Positions 52,940 through 61,794 are shown, counted from the first letter of the stretch. The stretch: 64,000 bases of DNA from Phascolarctobacterium faecium DSM 14760 (GCF_003269275.1 NZ_QLTS01000001.1:372001-436000), one strand, 5' to 3'. Made by a program: numbers and translations. Notes: generated by a model not told the origin, from the letters alone.

Positions 52940-53926
52940 TTATATTATGGGAATGTAATGTTTATTAAATAGCTGCACAGCTCCTGCATCTGTCAGTCCA
53001 CCCACAAAATCGACTACAGTCTGCTGCAATCCGAAACGATCTGCCAGTTCCCCATATTCTCTTGGCAACAGCTGCGGATACTCCATATATAAATCCATAA
53101 GAGTCCTAACAACATGTTCTGCCTTGTTATGTTCAACCGTCAGCTGGGGCGAACAGTAAATATAATCAAACATAAAATTGCGAAATTCTTCAACAGCTTC
53201 TTCATAATATTTATCAATAATAATTTGCGGCTGATTCAGTGATAACTCCACAATATTATGAACAAGCACATCCAATATCTGGCTTGGTTCTGTTCCTAAG
53301 CGCATAGCGACGATACCTGGCAATTTTTCAGGACCGATGATGCCAACTTTGCATCCATCATCGAAATCATGGCACAGATAAGCGATACGATCACAACGCC
53401 GCACCACTTGCCCTTCAAGCGTCTTTGGCATCGTACTGCCTGTATGGTTAACAATAGCATCACGAACTTCACGGGTCAGATTCAGCCCTTTCCCCTTCCG
53501 CCCATACAATTCTACGAGACGAAGGCTCTGTTCATTATGTTTAAAATGTCCAGTATAAGAATTAATTGCCCGCTCCCCTGCATGTCCAAAAGGAGTGTGC
53601 CCAAGATCATGCCCTAAAGCAGCAGCTTCTGTAAGATCCTCGTTTAATCTCAATGCTCTGGCAATAGTCCTGGCAATCTGCGACACTTCCATGCTATGAG
53701 TAAGACGCGTACGGTAATGATCACCCGGACATAAATATACCTGTGTTTTATGTTTTAACTTACGAAAAGGAGTACTGTGGATGATCCGGTCCCGATCACG
53801 CTGGAAAGCCGTGCGCAGATCATCGGCAGCCTCCTCACTATCACGTACTGCCTGCGAACTTTTAGCCGCCCAGGGTGCCAGTGTTTCCTGTTCTATATTC
53901 TCGCTTATTTCTCTAACTGATAACAT
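52940..53926 (-). CDS. dgt: deoxyguanosinetriphosphate triphosphohydrolase-like protein
   Basis: A 328-residue HD-domain dNTPase. Key segments are RDSEEAADDLRTAFQRDRDR, IIHSTPFRKLKHKTQV, the HD signature LTHSMEVSQIARTIARAL with ALGHDLGHTPFGHAGE, and the late RIAYLCHDFDDGC. The His/Asp metal ligands are intact. It would hydrolyse dGTP, or other dNTPs, to the nucleoside and triphosphate. It is upstream of dnaG on the same strand and divergent from the LptA-like gene. Confidence 0.92.
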   Translation of the reverse strand: MLSVREISENIEQETLAPWAAKSSQAVRDSEEAADDLRTAFQRDRDRIIHSTPFRKLKHKTQVYLCPGDHYRTRLTHSMEVSQIARTIARALRLNEDLTEAAALGHDLGHTPFGHAGERAINSYTGHFKHNEQSLRLVELYGRKGKGLNLTREVRDAIVNHTGSTMPKTLEGQVVRRCDRIAYLCHDFDDGCKVGIIGPEKLPGIVAMRLGTEPSQILDVLVHNIVELSLNQPQIIIDKYYEEAVEEFRNFMFDYIYCSPQLTVEHNKAEHVVRTLMDLYMEYPQLLPREYGELADRFGLQQTVVDFVGGLTDAGAVQLFNKHYIPII

Positions 53927-53956
53927 TATTCTTCACCTTTATTTCACTTTCAAGCA

Positions 53957-53985
53957 TTGTCACCAGGCACATTAAGTAATATAAT
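53957..53985 (+). promoter_or_regulatory. promoter of the LptA-like gene
   Basis: TTGTCA at 53957-53962, 17-nt spacer, TATAAT at 53980-53985, 21 nt before the ATG, with TGAGGTGA as ribosome-binding site. Confidence 0.75.
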
Positions 53986-54006
53986 TACTCATGTGAGGTG
54001 AACTGA

Positions 54007-54468
54007 ATGAAAAAAATTTTTATCTTTGTTTTACTGTTGCTCTTAGTTCCTGCAATTTGTCTGGCAGAGCCGCAGGTAACCAGTGATAAACAAACTTTTA
54101 ACCCTTTTACAGGAGTTTATGATCTGCAGGGCAACGTCCATGTTGAAATTGGTGACAGAATCATCACCGGCGATGCCGCACAGGTAAGTATGTATAAACT
54201 TGAGGTACATGGACAAGGTAATATTACCCTGCGCGAAGGAGATATCACCTTCGATTGTGATACAGTCGATGTATACGGTAAAGAAAAAACTGCCTACGTA
54301 GCAGGTAATATGAACTTTACTCAAGGTGATATGATCATCAGCGCCGATACCGGCAGCTTTAACTGGAGCACAAAAAATGCTGTTTTTAACGGTAATGTAA
54401 TCGTCAACGGTGAACCTAAAAATGGCGAAGTCATTTACAATGTCCGTGAAAAAGTTTTTGTAAATTAG
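54007..54468 (+). CDS. LptA/OstA-like periplasmic protein
   Basis: A 153-residue exported protein with a clear signal peptide (KKIFIFVLLLLLVPAICLAE). The mature part is a run of short beta strands typical of the OstA/LptA jellyroll: FNPFTGVYDLQGNVHVEIGD, RIITGDAAQVSMYKLEVHG, FDCDTVDVYGKEKTAYVAG and NAVFNGNVIVNGEP. LptA forms the periplasmic bridge carrying LPS to the outer membrane. Here there is no lptB or lptC next to it, so it could be an accessory OstA-like protein. Its presence supports a diderm envelope. Confidence 0.82.
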   Translation: MKKIFIFVLLLLLVPAICLAEPQVTSDKQTFNPFTGVYDLQGNVHVEIGDRIITGDAAQVSMYKLEVHGQGNITLREGDITFDCDTVDVYGKEKTAYVAGNMNFTQGDMIISADTGSFNWSTKNAVFNGNVIVNGEPKNGEVIYNVREKVFVN

Positions 54469-54480
54469 TTTTACAGTTTA

Positions 54481-54514
54481 AATAACCCTCGCTTAAGCGA
54501 GGGTTATTTTTATT
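54481..54514. terminator. bidirectional terminator after the LptA-like gene
   Basis: AATAACCCTCGCTT pairs perfectly with AAGCGAGGGTTATT, followed by a T-run. It also touches the stop codon end of the PPDK regulatory protein gene on the other strand. Confidence 0.9.
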
Positions 54515-55332
54515 TAGCGGCGGTCTTTATTTTTCTGCACATACTCTAAGATCATACCTGCTGTTTCTTCGATCGCACGGTTAGATACATTGATAATAGT
54601 ACAATGCAGACGACGCATAATACCTTTTGCATATTCAAGCTCTTCATTAATCCGTTTAACATCAGCATAAGCGGCACCATCTGTCAGTCCCATAGTTTTC
54701 AAACGTTCGCTGCGGATCTCATTAAGTTTAAACGGATCAATAAGCAGGCCAATGATTTTATGCGGAGGAACTTTAAATAATTCTTCAGGAGGCATGATTT
54801 CCGGTACCAGCGGTACATTGGCAACTTTTATTTGTTTGTGTGCCAAGTACATGCTGAGCGGAGTTTTAGAAGTTCTTGAAACACCTATGATAACAACATC
54901 TGCTTTGGCCAGTCCCAAAGGATTTTTGCCATCATCATATTTAACAGCAAATTCTACGGCTTCGATACGTTTAAAGTATTCATGATCTAAAGCATGGATC
55001 AATCCGGCCTGGTTTTTAGGCAGCAGTCCGGAAGTTTTTTTAATAGCCTTAAGCATCGGTCCTAAAACATCAACAACCTCTACATCATGCTCCATTGCTT
55101 TATGCGCAATATGTTCACGCAATTCAGGTGAAACTACGGTATAACAGATAATACCATTATTTTCCTTAGCCTCTTCAATAACCTTTTCAACCTGCGCCTT
55201 ATCTTTAACATAAGGAACACGGATCACATCAAATTTTTCCTGTACAAATTGGCTGGTAGTAGCCTTTACAACAGACTCAGCGGTTTCACCAATAGAATCA
55301 GAAACTGCATAGATAATCGGTAATTTAGCTAT
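54514..55332 (-). CDS. pyruvate, phosphate dikinase regulatory protein (PSRP), apparent ATA start
   Basis: A bifunctional kinase/phosphorylase of the DUF299 family that switches PPDK or PEP synthase off and on. The P-loop-like GVSRTSKTPLSMYLAHK and KIIGLLIDPFKLNEIRSER are intact. The first in-frame GTG (55227) would cut off the conserved N-terminal YAVSDSIGETAESVVKA, which is plainly encoded upstream in the same frame. Between that segment and the upstream in-frame stop there is no ATG, GTG or TTG. The best start is ATA at 55332, 8 nt after GGAGG, giving 272 residues, the usual size. It overlaps the CcpN-like gene by 8 nt. Confidence 0.85.
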   Translation of the reverse strand: MAKLPIIYAVSDSIGETAESVVKATTSQFVQEKFDVIRVPYVKDKAQVEKVIEEAKENNGIICYTVVSPELREHIAHKAMEHDVEVVDVLGPMLKAIKKTSGLLPKNQAGLIHALDHEYFKRIEAVEFAVKYDDGKNPLGLAKADVVIIGVSRTSKTPLSMYLAHKQIKVANVPLVPEIMPPEELFKVPPHKIIGLLIDPFKLNEIRSERLKTMGLTDGAAYADVKRINEELEYAKGIMRRLHCTIINVSNRAIEETAGMILEYVQKNKDRR

Positions 55333-55987
55333 GATAATTGCCTCCTTTGCCCTCTGCCAGATCCACTAACAGACGGGTAAAATTCGTTTTAGTGATACGT
55401 CCCACTACTTCGTAACTGCGCTTATCCTCGCCCACACATCTAATAACAGGCAGACAATCAATCTCATTATCAATAATTTTACGTGCTGCCGAAGCTACAG
55501 AATCTTCCTGTTTGACTACAATAAGTTTAGACAGTGGTGTCATCACCATTACAACAGGAATTTCACGCAGATCGCTGCCATTATTGATAGCAGCTTTAAG
55601 CAAGTCTTTACGCGATACCACCCCTACCAAAAGACCAGCCTCATCAAGAACAAATACTGTCCCTACATCCTCCAGGAACATAGTTACAACAGCTTCATAG
55701 GCGCTTTTATCCTGATTGACTGCTACAGGCACAGACTGCAGATCACGTACAAGGATGCCGGAAATTTCTTCCATCAACATTCCCAGCGTATTCTTGCCGG
55801 TAAAATAATAACCAACTTTAGGACGCGCATCTAAAATACCGCCCATAACTAAAATCGCCAGATCTGATCGTAAAGCCGCACGAGTTACATTCAGACGTTC
55901 AGCAATATGTTCGCCCGTGATCGGCCCATCCTGGCGCACGATCTCGGCAATACGTTTTTGTCTGTTACTTAAAGAAATTGTCCTCAC
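55325..55987 (-). CDS. CcpN-like transcriptional regulator with HTH and CBS domains
   Basis: A 220-residue regulator. Residues 1-65 form a winged helix-turn-helix (NRQKRIAEIVRQDGPITGEH, IAERLNVTRAALRSDLAIL). Two CBS motifs follow (KSAYEAVVTMFLEDVGTVFV, LDEAGLLVGVVSRKDLL and VVKQEDSVASAARKIIDNE, IDCLPVIR), which in this family bind adenine nucleotides. CcpN of Bacillus represses gluconeogenic genes and is also next to the PPDK regulatory gene (yqfL), matching this arrangement. It probably senses energy state and acts on pyruvate/PEP genes. Its stop overlaps the PSRP start. Confidence 0.9.
   Translation of the reverse strand: MRTISLSNRQKRIAEIVRQDGPITGEHIAERLNVTRAALRSDLAILVMGGILDARPKVGYYFTGKNTLGMLMEEISGILVRDLQSVPVAVNQDKSAYEAVVTMFLEDVGTVFVLDEAGLLVGVVSRKDLLKAAINNGSDLREIPVVMVMTPLSKLIVVKQEDSVASAARKIIDNEIDCLPVIRCVGEDKRSYEVVGRITKTNFTRLLVDLAEGKGGNYHS
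55330..55345 (-). promoter_or_regulatory. ribosome-binding site and ATA start of the PSRP gene
   Basis: GGAGG (55345-55341), 8 nt (CAATTATC) and ATA (55332-55330), followed by GCT. The context GGAGG-N2-ATTATCATAGC is the same as at the atoD gene. The upstream gene's TAA lies at 55327-55325, so reinitiation by terminating ribosomes may help. Confidence 0.6.
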
Positions 55988-56090
55988 ACCCTTCCGAACT
56001 TACATTAATTTTTCCTATATTTATATAGTGTACGCTATTTTATGCAAAATCCCTGCTTCCGGTCATAAATATTTTTAAAAGTATACAAAA

Positions 56091-56120
56091 ATAACAGGGC
56101 CAAAATTTCGGCCCTGTTAT
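56091..56120 (-). terminator. terminator of the PucR-type regulator gene
   Basis: ATAACAGGGCC pairs with GGCCCTGTTAT around AAAATTTC, with T-run on the minus side, 12 nt after the stop codon. Confidence 0.9.
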
Positions 56121-56132
56121 TTTCATATATTT

Positions 56133-57653
56133 TCATAACTGCTCATGTTCCATTCTCTGGATCATAATACACAGCAGCAAAAAATAACGGTCTGTCATTT
56201 TAAAATAATTTTTTTGTGTTATTTCTTTGATTTTCCCCAACCGATAACGTAGAGTATTAATATGTATATGCTGTCTTTCAGCTGCATCCTCTAAACTGTT
56301 TTCCCGCAAAGCCGCTGAAAGTGTATCCAAAAGGCTCGATTGATAGCGTCTGTCATATTCCTGCAGTTTATCAAGCACCGTCGTCTTAATAAAATTATAC
56401 TCCGAAGTATTGCGGCAGTGCATCAGCAAACTGAACGGCAGCCATTCTTCAGCCTTACGTACTCCTGAAATATGCAATTTATATAAAAGTCTGATAACGT
56501 TTACCGACATCTCATAATGCTCTTTAATTCGCTCCAGTTCTGTAAATTCAGGAGATATTACAGCTGCAGCTATTTTATTCTGTTCCTTATTATATTTTTT
56601 GAATATATTAATGCTCGTAAGAGCTTCTTTACTGCTGCATAACAAGATATAAAATTTTTCCTCTTCAATTAAAAATCTATCAATCAAATAATTGCTTATA
56701 TTATGGCTTCCTTTAGAAAATAAAATCAAATTATATGCTTTTTGCTGCACAAATCCCAGATTAGCAAGCTTTTCAGCAATAACTTCTCCACTTTTGATTT
56801 CACCATTTTTTATTTCTTTCCAAAAACGTTCCACTGTTTTCTGCAGCGTTTCATAATGGTCCCACAGCTTGATGGCTAAAAAAGAAGCTCCCTGTTGCCC
56901 AATCAACCGTTCTTTTTCCGTTAACTGCCCCTCAGCAACAATAATAAACCTCCCAATAAGCTGACTACGGGCATAGCATTCGAAAATATGCAGCTCATTG
57001 ATAAAAAAGCCCGCATCAGTATATATTCTTTCATTAAAACCAGTTTTAATTTTTTCTGTCCAATCAAGAAAATCCTGTTTACGAGTACCTCGTCTGCTCC
57101 AGGAAGCAAGTATCTTCCCTTCATGATTCAGGCAAAAACAATTCTTGTGAAGCTGATTTCCCAAAACATTCACCAGCGAAGCCAGATCATCTGAATTCAG
57201 TGAAGTATGAATAAGTTTTTGATAGTTTTTTTCTACTTCAATCAACATATTGGTTTGATAATTCTGGATTTCAGAAGTGATTGTCTGCACCAGTTCTCTA
57301 AACTTGACTGCAGTTTTCACTTCAAATACCGGCAGCCGGTACTGATCTGCCAACTGCAGTATTTTCAGCGGGATCTTATTGATAAAACGGCCTGTTTTGA
57401 TACCTATCGCTGATATTCGCGGAGCAAGCTTTTTAAAACCATCTTCCTGCAGGTCAGGACTTTTACTGAAGGCATACCAGGTAGTTAAAACAAACTCACC
57501 TCCTGTTACCCATTCGTGCAAATCAGGCCCTTCCATAATTGTTACATGTGTTATCTGATTGTTTAAGTTCCCATGCTTATTAACCAATGTCACACGTTCG
57601 GCAAAATCTTTGATTTCCAATAATTCATTTAAGGTCACCATTTTCTTGGACAT
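56133..57653 (-). CDS. PucR-family transcriptional regulator
   Basis: A 506-residue regulator. The N-terminal PucR domain (about 1-125) has VTLNELLEIKDFAERVTLVN, VTIMEGPDLHEWVTGGEFVL and PRISAIGIKTGRFINKIPLK. A long middle region is GAF- or GGDEF-like. The C-terminal HTH_30 reads LLDTLSAALRENSLEDAAER and HIHINTLRYRLGKIKEIT. PucR proteins are ligand-responsive, often for purines or small acids. It is convergent in orientation with, and directly downstream of, the ato operon, so it plausibly controls it, although nothing in the sequence proves this. Confidence 0.85.
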   Translation of the reverse strand: MSKKMVTLNELLEIKDFAERVTLVNKHGNLNNQITHVTIMEGPDLHEWVTGGEFVLTTWYAFSKSPDLQEDGFKKLAPRISAIGIKTGRFINKIPLKILQLADQYRLPVFEVKTAVKFRELVQTITSEIQNYQTNMLIEVEKNYQKLIHTSLNSDDLASLVNVLGNQLHKNCFCLNHEGKILASWSRRGTRKQDFLDWTEKIKTGFNERIYTDAGFFINELHIFECYARSQLIGRFIIVAEGQLTEKERLIGQQGASFLAIKLWDHYETLQKTVERFWKEIKNGEIKSGEVIAEKLANLGFVQQKAYNLILFSKGSHNISNYLIDRFLIEEEKFYILLCSSKEALTSINIFKKYNKEQNKIAAAVISPEFTELERIKEHYEMSVNVIRLLYKLHISGVRKAEEWLPFSLLMHCRNTSEYNFIKTTVLDKLQEYDRRYQSSLLDTLSAALRENSLEDAAERQHIHINTLRYRLGKIKEITQKNYFKMTDRYFLLLCIMIQRMEHEQL

Positions 57654-57836
57654 TATCTCACCTTCTTTTCTAATGCCATATATTTCTTTTTCTCCAGAAT
57701 ATCCTGATTACGATTTTACTATTTAGTTATTTTTTTAGCAAATCCAAAGATTTCAAAAACTGTTATACTAAAAAGCTGAACTTTACCCATCGTAAAACCT
57801 TCTTGATTTTAAACCAGCGCCTTATTTTTCATTCCG

Positions 57837-57878
57837 GTAAAAAAATCTTGAGGCAACTATAAAAGCAGCCTCAAGATT
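57837..57878 (-). terminator. terminator of the ato operon
   Basis: AATCTTGAGGC pairs with GCCTCAAGATT across a 13-nt loop, followed on the minus strand by seven T residues, 22 nt after the atoE stop. Confidence 0.9.
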
Positions 57879-57899
57879 ATCAAATCTTCCATTAATCAT

Positions 57900-59219
57900 T
57901 CACATAAAACTAAGTATTACAAAAGTTCCACTGATGATAACGCCGGAAACAATTGTCCAAATAACGCAATATCCCATAATATCACGCGCCGATAATCCCG
58001 CAACTCCTAAAAGCGGCAATGCCCAAAACGGTTGAATCTGATTAGTCCAGCCATCTCCCCAAGCAAAAGCCATAATTGTCTGCGGAATGTTCGCCCCCAA
58101 TGCCTCAGCAGCCTTCATCATGATTGGTCCCTGGATAGCCCATTGCCCGCCTCCGGAAGGAATAAAAATATTTACCAGCCCTGCCGATAAAAATGTATAA
58201 AGAGGGAAGGTATGTGCTGTAGAAATTTCCACAAACCACATGGAAATCATATCAACCAGACCAGAAGCAGTCATCATCCCCGACATACCAGCATAAAGCG
58301 GAAATTGCAAAATAATACCGCGGCTGGCACCGATTCCCTGTGCCACAGCCTTTAAAAAGCCGTTAGGACTGCTGTGCAGATATAAACCCAATGTTAAAAA
58401 AATCAAAATGACCAAATTCAAATTCAGGTCAAAACCAATCTTAGAAAAATTAGCTCCCAGATAAATCAATGGGAACAAACCAAACAAAGCGTTGAGCCAA
58501 TAAGCATTTTCCAATCTTTCGGCAAATGTCATATCTTTTTTAGCAATTCTTATATCTGGTTTTTCTTGTTCTTTTTCACTGTATTCCACTATTTCATTAG
58601 CAGGAGGTTTCATATTAAAATACACGATAAACAGCATAATTACGATGATAGCCGTCATTACCAGATTCCAGTAAGAATACAGCGTATCACCAACCGGTGT
58701 CAGTGGCAGTCCGAGCTTCTCCATAAAATTGCCTGGTGTTGCTGAAACAAGCGGAATCGAAGAAGACGGCCCGCGAATAATCTCACCGCCATAAGCCGCA
58801 GCTACCAACAGCGGAAAATGCAGGCCTTTAACCTTTTTGCCTACCTCTTTCGCAAGAACTGCACCTATAACAAGCCCAAATCCCCAGTTTATATAGCAAG
58901 ACGCAATAGATACTAATGCAGTCAACCCAAGAGCCTGCTGTGGAGTTTTAGGAATACCTGTTACCTTGTTCAAAATCTTTTTAGCCAAAGGTGTCAATGC
59001 CAGTACATAACCTGTCAATAAAACTAAAACCATCTGCATCCCAAAAACAAACATCGATGAGTACCCTCTGCCCCAATATTCTATCATTTGCAGAGCACTC
59101 TTGTTCATTAAAAACATTCCGCCGCAAAATACAACAAATGTTAAGAGAATAGCCAAAATAAAAGCATCCGGAAGATAATTCTGCACCATCTTCAGACAGA
59201 ACTTTGTTACAGTCTTCAT
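57900..59219 (-). CDS. atoE: short-chain fatty acid transporter AtoE
   Basis: About 439 residues from the ATG at 59219, which follows GGAGG. A longer frame to 59303 overlaps atoB and is unlikely. It has about 11-12 hydrophobic segments. It opens MKTVTKFCLKMVQNYLPDAF and has GRGYSSMFVFGMQMVLVLLT, SCYINWGFGLVIGAVLAKEV, PSSSIPLVSATPGNFM, FIPSGGGQWAIQGPIMMKAA and WGDGWTNQIQPFWALPLLG, all typical of AtoE. It would import acetoacetate, butyrate or similar acids. It is last in the atoD-atoA-atoB-atoE operon. Confidence 0.92.
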   Translation of the reverse strand: MKTVTKFCLKMVQNYLPDAFILAILLTFVVFCGGMFLMNKSALQMIEYWGRGYSSMFVFGMQMVLVLLTGYVLALTPLAKKILNKVTGIPKTPQQALGLTALVSIASCYINWGFGLVIGAVLAKEVGKKVKGLHFPLLVAAAYGGEIIRGPSSSIPLVSATPGNFMEKLGLPLTPVGDTLYSYWNLVMTAIIVIMLFIVYFNMKPPANEIVEYSEKEQEKPDIRIAKKDMTFAERLENAYWLNALFGLFPLIYLGANFSKIGFDLNLNLVILIFLTLGLYLHSSPNGFLKAVAQGIGASRGIILQFPLYAGMSGMMTASGLVDMISMWFVEISTAHTFPLYTFLSAGLVNIFIPSGGGQWAIQGPIMMKAAEALGANIPQTIMAFAWGDGWTNQIQPFWALPLLGVAGLSARDIMGYCVIWTIVSGVIISGTFVILSFM

Positions 59220-59254
59220 AAAAATCCGCCTCCTTTTCCCATTTTCTTTTTCAT

Positions 59255-60442
59255 TCACACCAGCTCTAAAACCGTAGCTGATCCTAGCCCTCCAGCAATA
59301 CATAAAGTAGCCAAGCCATATCTTACCTGTCTTTTCTGCATTTCATGCAATAAAGTTACTAAAATCCTTGCTCCAGAGCAACCAATCGGATGCCCCAGAG
59401 CAATTGCACCGCCATTTACATTGACCCTGGTCAGATCAATTTCCAGCTCCTGTATGACCGCTAATGATTGTGCTGCAAATGCTTCATTGATTTCTATCAG
59501 TCCAATATCTTCGATCCTTAGCCCTGCCCTTTTCAGTGCCAACCTTGTTGCAGGCACAGGCCCCATTCCCATATATGCCGGCGAAACACCTATTGAAGCC
59601 TGGCTGATTATTTTAGCCATAGGCTTTAACCCTGCCTTTGCAGCCGCACTTTCTTCAGCAATCAGCAACATGGCTCCACCGTCATTTCGTCCTGATGCAT
59701 TGCCTGCCGTTACGCTGCCGTCCTTTTTAAAAGCAGGCTTCAATTCTGCAAGTTTTTCTATCGTTGACAAACGTGGATGCTCATCAGCAGCAAACATCAA
59801 AATCTCTTTTTTCTTTTTTACTGGCAAAGGTTCAATCTCATCATCAAAGCGTCCGCTTTTTATTGCAGCCTGAGCTTTTTCCTGACTTTCGCAGGCAAAA
59901 TAATCTTGTGCCGTTCTGCTGATAACATATTTTTCAGCAATATTCTCTGCAGTCATACCCATTGTCAGGACTCCATACTGGTCAGCAGGCTGTGACCGTG
60001 GCTGACTTTCGGTATTAGGATCCAGCAAAATCCCGTTACCTACTGCATAACCCCTCCGTGCCTCTCTGAGATAATATTGGGCATTACTCATACTTTCGAT
60101 ACCACCAGCTAAAACGAAGTCAGCATAGCCGCACATAATCTCCTGTGCCGCATTCTGGACAGCCTGCATACCAGAACCACATTGTCTGTGTACTGTATAA
60201 GCCTGTACTTCAAGCGGAAATTTTGTCATCAATGCAGCTAATCTTGCAATATTAGGCTGGTCGCTGCTCTGCTTTGCCTGCCCTAAAATTACTGCATCCA
60301 GAAGTCTGATATCAAAATGACTACGTTCACATATTTTCTGCAACAAAAAGGCAGCAATTTCCTCCGGCTGTATGTCCTTCATTGCTCCGTTCAGTTTTCC
60401 TATAGGCGTCCTGATTCCATCTATGACTACCGGCTGCAGCAT
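59255..60442 (-). CDS. atoB: acetyl-CoA C-acetyltransferase (thiolase)
   Basis: A 395-residue thiolase. Active-site motifs are VHRQCGSGMQAVQNAAQEIM with the nucleophilic Cys, GGIESMSNAQYYLREAR, MGMTAENIAEKYVISR, EINEAFAAQSLAV, NVNGGAIALGHPIGCSGARI with the catalytic His, and the final CIAGGLGSATVLELV with the second Cys. It would cleave acetoacetyl-CoA to two acetyl-CoA, or condense them for butyrate formation. It lies 2 nt after atoA. GGGAGG precedes the ATG. Confidence 0.95.
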   Translation of the reverse strand: MLQPVVIDGIRTPIGKLNGAMKDIQPEEIAAFLLQKICERSHFDIRLLDAVILGQAKQSSDQPNIARLAALMTKFPLEVQAYTVHRQCGSGMQAVQNAAQEIMCGYADFVLAGGIESMSNAQYYLREARRGYAVGNGILLDPNTESQPRSQPADQYGVLTMGMTAENIAEKYVISRTAQDYFACESQEKAQAAIKSGRFDDEIEPLPVKKKKEILMFAADEHPRLSTIEKLAELKPAFKKDGSVTAGNASGRNDGGAMLLIAEESAAAKAGLKPMAKIISQASIGVSPAYMGMGPVPATRLALKRAGLRIEDIGLIEINEAFAAQSLAVIQELEIDLTRVNVNGGAIALGHPIGCSGARILVTLLHEMQKRQVRYGLATLCIAGGLGSATVLELV

Positions 60443-60444
60443 AT

Positions 60445-61119
60445 CTATACCTCCCTTATACTAATTTTTTCAGCCAGCTCATAATGAGCAGATGTCATTG
60501 CTGCAATTTCTTCCAATGTAACATCAGAAGTATGTTCCAGTAAAAACATCATTCCGTCCTTAAACTTAAATACAGCATATTCTGTGACTAAAGTATTAAC
60601 TACTTTCCGCCCAGTCAGCGGCACAGTACAATCCTTTACCAGTTTATGCCTGCCATTTTTTGCCGTATGAGATGTCGCAACGATCACCTCTTTTACTCCA
60701 ACGACCAGATCCATTGCTCCCCCTGGTCCTAAAACACCTTTGCCCGGCAAAGCCCAATTTGCCAGGTCTCCCGCTTCATTTATCTGTATGGCTCCGATAA
60801 CTGTAGCATCCATACGCCCACTTCTGATCATTGCAAAAGATGTAGCACTATCAAAATAACAGCATCCGGGCGTTTCAGTAACCGGTGTACGACTGGCATT
60901 AATGAGATTAGGAATTATTGCCTCCCCGCTAAGTTGTTTAGGCCCAACACCCAGCATTCCATTTTCCGTCTGAATGTAAATATGTTTATCTGCTGGTAAA
61001 TAATCAACCGCCATTGTGGGAATACCTACACCTAAATTGACAAAACCACCGTCAGGCAGCATTTCCGCAACTCTTTTAGCAATTCTTACTTTTGTTTCCG
61101 CTTCTGACATGTTTCTCAT
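60445..61119 (-). CDS. atoA: acetoacetate/3-oxoacid CoA-transferase subunit B
   Basis: A 224-residue CoA-transferase beta subunit. VAEMLPDGGFVNLGVGIPTM and the glutamate-containing IYIQTENGMLGVGP (the catalytic Glu that forms the CoA thioester is the ENG motif) are diagnostic. GAIQINEAGDLANWALPGK, GGAMDLVVGVKEVIV and VKDCTVPLTGRKVVNTLVTE also fit. With subunit A it would move CoA from acetyl- or succinyl-CoA to acetoacetate or butyrate. The start overlaps the atoD stop by ATGA. Confidence 0.95.
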   Translation of the reverse strand: MRNMSEAETKVRIAKRVAEMLPDGGFVNLGVGIPTMAVDYLPADKHIYIQTENGMLGVGPKQLSGEAIIPNLINASRTPVTETPGCCYFDSATSFAMIRSGRMDATVIGAIQINEAGDLANWALPGKGVLGPGGAMDLVVGVKEVIVATSHTAKNGRHKLVKDCTVPLTGRKVVNTLVTEYAVFKFKDGMMFLLEHTSDVTLEEIAAMTSAHYELAEKISIREV

Positions 61120-61781
61120 TTAACTGCACCCCGATTCTGCGGTACCAAAACATCCACATAAATATAAGGTGTTACAATCTCTTCCGGCGAAAGCATACCG
61201 GTTTCTACAATCTCATCAACCTCCACAATCGTCAAAGCGGCTGCTGTTGCCATAAGCGGATTAAAATTTCTTGCTGTTTTTTCATAAACTAAATTCCCCA
61301 TAGCATCCGCTTTTCTGGCATGTAACAAGGCTACGTCTGCTTTCAAAGGATACGCCAAAACATAGGCTTCGCCGTCAATAACTTTTGTTTCACAATGCGC
61401 AGTCAGCTCTGTGCCAGCTCCAACCTTTGTATAAAACCCGCCAATTCCGCAGCCTCCTGCACGGATACTTTCTGCAAATGTGCCCTGTGGCATCATCTCT
61501 AAATTTAACTTTCCATCAAAATATAATTCTGCAGCTTCAGTATTATAGGTAAAATAGGTACCTATAGCTTTTTTCAGCATCCTATTCCTTACCCACCTTC
61601 CCAAGCCTACATTAGGAGTACCAAGATCATTGGCAATAACAGTCAAATCATGTATGTCTGTATCTGCCAGTAAATCAATCAGCCTCTTTGGATTACCGAC
61701 ATTTCCAAAACCTCCGATCATAACAACATCACCTGACCTGACAAGCTTAACAGCTTCCACAGCTTCTACAATCTTTGCTAT
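61116..61781 (-). CDS. atoD: acetoacetate/3-oxoacid CoA-transferase subunit A, apparent ATA start
   Basis: A protein of 221 residues if translation starts at ATA (61781), the size usual for the alpha subunit. MAKIVEAVEAVKLVRSGD, VMIGGFGNVGNPKRLIDLLA, VIANDLGTPNVGLGRWVRN, YFDGKLNLEMMPQGTFAESI, RAGGCGIGGFYTKVGAGTEL and KADAMGNLVYEKTARNFNP are family motifs. GGAGGTGAT, an almost ideal Shine-Dalgarno, lies 8 nt before ATA. In-frame ATG (61796) and GTG exist upstream but lie on or before this ribosome-binding site. It leads the atoD-atoA-atoB-atoE operon. Confidence 0.88.
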   Translation of the reverse strand: MAKIVEAVEAVKLVRSGDVVMIGGFGNVGNPKRLIDLLADTDIHDLTVIANDLGTPNVGLGRWVRNRMLKKAIGTYFTYNTEAAELYFDGKLNLEMMPQGTFAESIRAGGCGIGGFYTKVGAGTELTAHCETKVIDGEAYVLAYPLKADVALLHARKADAMGNLVYEKTARNFNPLMATAAALTIVEVDEIVETGMLSPEEIVTPYIYVDVLVPQNRGAVK

Positions 61782-61794
61782 GATAATCACCTCC
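61779..61794 (-). promoter_or_regulatory. ribosome-binding site and ATA start of atoD
   Basis: GGAGG (61794-61790), 8 nt (TGATTATC) and ATA (61781-61779), then GCA AAG. Spacing and the ATTATCATAGC core are the same as at the PSRP gene. Confidence 0.6.

Noticed and set aside
54514-55227. PPDK regulatory protein starting at GTG 55227
   Set aside because: The conserved N-terminus is encoded upstream in frame and the GTG has no ribosome-binding site at suitable distance.
57900-59303. AtoE starting at 59303
   Set aside because: The extra N-terminus is basic, overlaps atoB and is not family-like. The ATG at 59219 has GGAGG.
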